Below, piece after piece: positions 22,201 through 23,762 of a DNA stretch of 23,762 nucleotides (its first letter is position 1; the number at the start of each line of letters is the position of its first letter). The position numbers were made by a program, and so were the translations under genes. The notes under the pieces were generated by a model. That model worked only from the letters and a program-made list of their open reading frames with translations, was not told the origin of the DNA and made no database searches. This DNA is from JAQBGV01 sp032128395 (lineage in GTDB: Bacteria; Planctomycetota; UBA8108; UBA1146), in NCBI GenBank assembly GCA_032128395.1, contig JAQBGV010000226.1, forward strand, positions 1 through 23,762. The letters are read 5' to 3'.

Positions 22201-22983
22201 CTAGGCCTCCCTCGGATCGTGAGCGGAGACTACTCGCACTTCCGATTCTTCGACCAACACTCGTTTCACGACTGCGCGACTCTTCATCGCCAAGCGAACG
22301 TCCACATGAGTGAGAGATTGGAACACTCGGTAGGGCCAGGAAGTCGGTGAAGATAGTTCGGTGCGAGAGTAGTAGGCATCCCCACAATGTAGGATCTTCT
22401 GCTCAGGCAAATCGATCCACACGCCGCAATGTCCGCGAGTGTGACCGAACAGGGGTACCAGGCCCATCGGAAGCGGCAACTCATCGATCGGCGCGCAGGG
22501 CAGAGCCGCGGAGTCCTCCAGAACGGACAGCTCATGCGGAACCCAATGGGGCGCGTGTTCCCAGTGGTAGGCGCGATACCGCTTCCGCTCGCTCCAGGTT
22601 CTCGGCCTCATCGCTGCGTCCAGCTCGGCGCGACAAACGTGAATCTTCGCGCGTGGAAAGTCCACCAAGCCGCTCGCGTGGTCCAGATCCAAGTGAGTGA
22701 GGACGATATGCCGGACATCCTCCGGATCGTGGCCCAGTTTCTCGATTTGCTTTCTCGCGGCTTCGGCCGGTGAACCGCGTATGCCGAGCACCTTACCCAT
22801 CGAGCCCAGACGTCGCGGATTCTCGAGGTCAGCGACCGACAGCCCGGAGTCTACGAGCACCAAGACTCCACTGGAGTGTAGGAGAACGCAGCGGCAGACC
22901 ATCTCTTTCTCAAACCGGCGCGGAAAGAGCCGTGCTCCCAGCGGCGAGGCAGCGCCACAGTTGAGGTAGTGCACATCGAGCAT
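22201..22983 (-). CDS. MBL-fold metallo-hydrolase (lactonase-like)
   Basis: The product has 260 residues covering a whole metallo-beta-lactamase fold: strand-rich N-terminus (GVLVLVDSGLS, 39-49), metal motif THLDLDH (96-102, so HxDxDH in place of HxHxDH), GHTRGHCGVW (180-189) with the third histidine, ILHCGDAYY (D202) and VSAHDP (H255). This layout is that of AHL-lactonase-type and related N-acyl hydrolases; the Asp in place of the second His is found in a subgroup. The substrate cannot be told from sequence. No signal peptide is evident, so it is cytoplasmic. The ATG at 22983 has AGGAAATC just upstream. No obvious operon partner is present. Confidence 0.85.
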   Translation of the reverse strand: MLDVHYLNCGAASPLGARLFPRRFEKEMVCRCVLLHSSGVLVLVDSGLSVADLENPRRLGSMGKVLGIRGSPAEAARKQIEKLGHDPEDVRHIVLTHLDLDHASGLVDFPRAKIHVCRAELDAAMRPRTWSERKRYRAYHWEHAPHWVPHELSVLEDSAALPCAPIDELPLPMGLVPLFGHTRGHCGVWIDLPEQKILHCGDAYYSRTELSSPTSWPYRVFQSLTHVDVRLAMKSRAVVKRVLVEESEVRVVSAHDPREA

Positions 22984-23119
22984 GATTTCCTATGATCCCG
23001 GTCGTCACCATCGGCGCTAGGCAGAATCGGCATCGAGAAGACGATGAGTGGAAACAGAGACACTACGACGAATCGTGCAGAGTGGATCTGCTCACCAGAA
23101 CTCGGCGGGCCTGGAGCGA

Positions 23120-23135
23120 AGCGGAAGGCTCCGCT
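23120..23135 (-). terminator. Small hairpin after the VOC gene
   Basis: AGCGGA (23120-23125) and TCCGCT (23130-23135) pair around AGGC, 12 nt after the VOC stop. It is a weak terminator candidate with no T tract. Confidence 0.3.
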
Positions 23136-23147
23136 GCGGTTTTGTGC

Positions 23148-23492
23148 TCACAGCTGCCAGAGGCCGTGGTGGATACCGCCCTGGATGAAAATGGCGAAGG
23201 TGCCGTGGCCGGGAAGCTCCATGGGCGGGTGCGCGATCTCGCCGCCCGCGGCGGCGGCCGCCTCAGCCGCCGCCTGGACGTCGTCCACCAGCAGATAGGG
23301 CCGCACCACGGGCTCCTCGGTTTCGTGCATCGGCGCGCGCACACCGAGCATCCCGCCGCCCGGCCGCGCTGCGGTGCGCGCGTTGCCGAGGCCCGGTTTG
23401 CCGTCGCAAAACGTGACGCCGTGCAGTTGCGCGTAGGTCGCGCAGACGGCATCGACATCGGGCGTGACGATCTCCAGATAGTGGATCTGCAT
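23148..23492 (-). CDS. VOC-family (glyoxalase-like) protein
   Basis: The product has 114 residues forming two beta-alpha-beta-beta-beta modules: HYLEIVTPDVDAVCATYAQL (strand and helix of module one), then PYLLVDDVQAAAEAAAAAGG and GTFAIFIQGGIHHGLWQL (module two). VOC proteins include glyoxalases, dioxygenases and resistance proteins; metal ligands (for example H4, E7) are suggestive, but the function is open. The ATG at 23492 is well placed behind AAGGAG. The gene follows the amidase on the same strand with a 12-nt gap, so the two form an operon that enters the window from the right. Confidence 0.85.
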   Translation of the reverse strand: MQIHYLEIVTPDVDAVCATYAQLHGVTFCDGKPGLGNARTAARPGGGMLGVRAPMHETEEPVVRPYLLVDDVQAAAEAAAAAGGEIAHPPMELPGHGTFAIFIQGGIHHGLWQL

Positions 23493-23504
23493 GAGTACTC
23501 CTTG

Positions 23505-23762
23505 CTACTCGAGCGTCGGAGCTCGACGAACCCGCGTCGCCTGCTCATAGGCGTAGGCCATGCGGATCAGCGATTGCTCGCTGAATGCGCCGCCGATGAA
23601 TGACACCCCGAGCGGCAAACCGAAGGAATCTCCCGCCGGGACGGTAATGCTCGCATAACCCGAGATCGCCGCGAGCGACGAACTGCCGACGCCGAAGTTG
23701 TCCCCGTTGACGTGATCGGTCATCCACGCCGGCCCGTTCGTCGGCGCGATCAACGCGTCGAG
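23505..23762 (-). CDS. Amidase, C-terminal part (runs off the window)
   Basis: Only the last 85 or so residues are inside the window; the gene continues beyond 23762. The segment LDALIAPTNGPAWMTDHV, then GSSSLAAISGYASITVPAGD and FGLPLGVSFIGGAFSEQSLI, is the conserved C-terminal region of amidase-signature enzymes. The Ser-Ser-Lys catalytic part lies outside. It is co-directional with, and 12 nt ahead of, the VOC gene. The substrate is unknown. Confidence 0.88.
   Translation of the reverse strand, partial: LDALIAPTNGPAWMTDHVNGDNFGVGSSSLAAISGYASITVPAGDSFGLPLGVSFIGGAFSEQSLIRMAYAYEQATRVRRAPTLE

Overview
The window is GC-rich chromosomal DNA, most likely from an uncultured or little-studied member of the Planctomycetota. 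This is an inference. It rests on an ECF sigma factor divergent from a Ser/Thr kinase, two secreted proteins that share a dockerin-like Asp/Asn-rich module ending in GxDPTADxLxC, a large RHS/YD-repeat protein, and very GC-rich third codon positions. No rRNA, tRNA or CRISPR array was seen.

Layout. (1) 42-4281, minus strand: a large RHS/YD-repeat protein. It carries a one-base frameshift in a G6 run and then joins, in frame, the C-terminal part of an unrelated serine recombinase with a different base composition. The cause is either a rearrangement or an assembly chimera. (2) 4401-6746: a cytoplasmic Ser/Thr kinase divergent from an ECF sigma factor. (3) 6854-7277: a ParD antitoxin with only a 44-residue stub of ParE. 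(4) 7381-8696: a small hypothetical ORF and a secreted VWA protein with the dockerin-like tail. (5) 8831-12689: an accessory island. A pseudogene of a DUF6036-type nucleotidyltransferase is split by an intact IS1380-like element (8928-10764, inverted repeats, 5-bp target duplication). After it come a membrane protein fusing a Cys-rich domain to DUF695, then a divergent two-gene module (91-aa protein plus the intact DUF6036 paralogue).

(6) 12837-20515, the centrepiece: a quinohemoprotein amine dehydrogenase (QHNDH) locus. qhpA (diheme alpha), qhpD (radical SAM/SPASM maturase), qhpC (gamma, CTQ precursor), qhpB (beta propeller) and qhpE (subtilisin-like leader protease) form a tightly coupled minus-strand operon. 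qhpF (ABC exporter) is divergent on the plus strand. QhpC keeps every residue needed for the three Cys-Asp/Glu thioethers and for the Cys-Trp quinone. By analogy with Paracoccus and Pseudomonas, QhpD cross-links QhpC in the cytoplasm, QhpE removes its leader, QhpF exports it, and alpha, beta and gamma assemble outside the cytoplasm to oxidise primary amines. qhpG (flavin hydroxylase for CTQ) and a qhpR regulator are not in the window.

(7) 20538-23762, minus strand: a small membrane protein or lipoprotein, a strong plus-strand intrinsic terminator with no obvious gene, a hypothetical protein, an MBL-fold hydrolase, and a VOC protein following the 3' end of an amidase that runs off the window.
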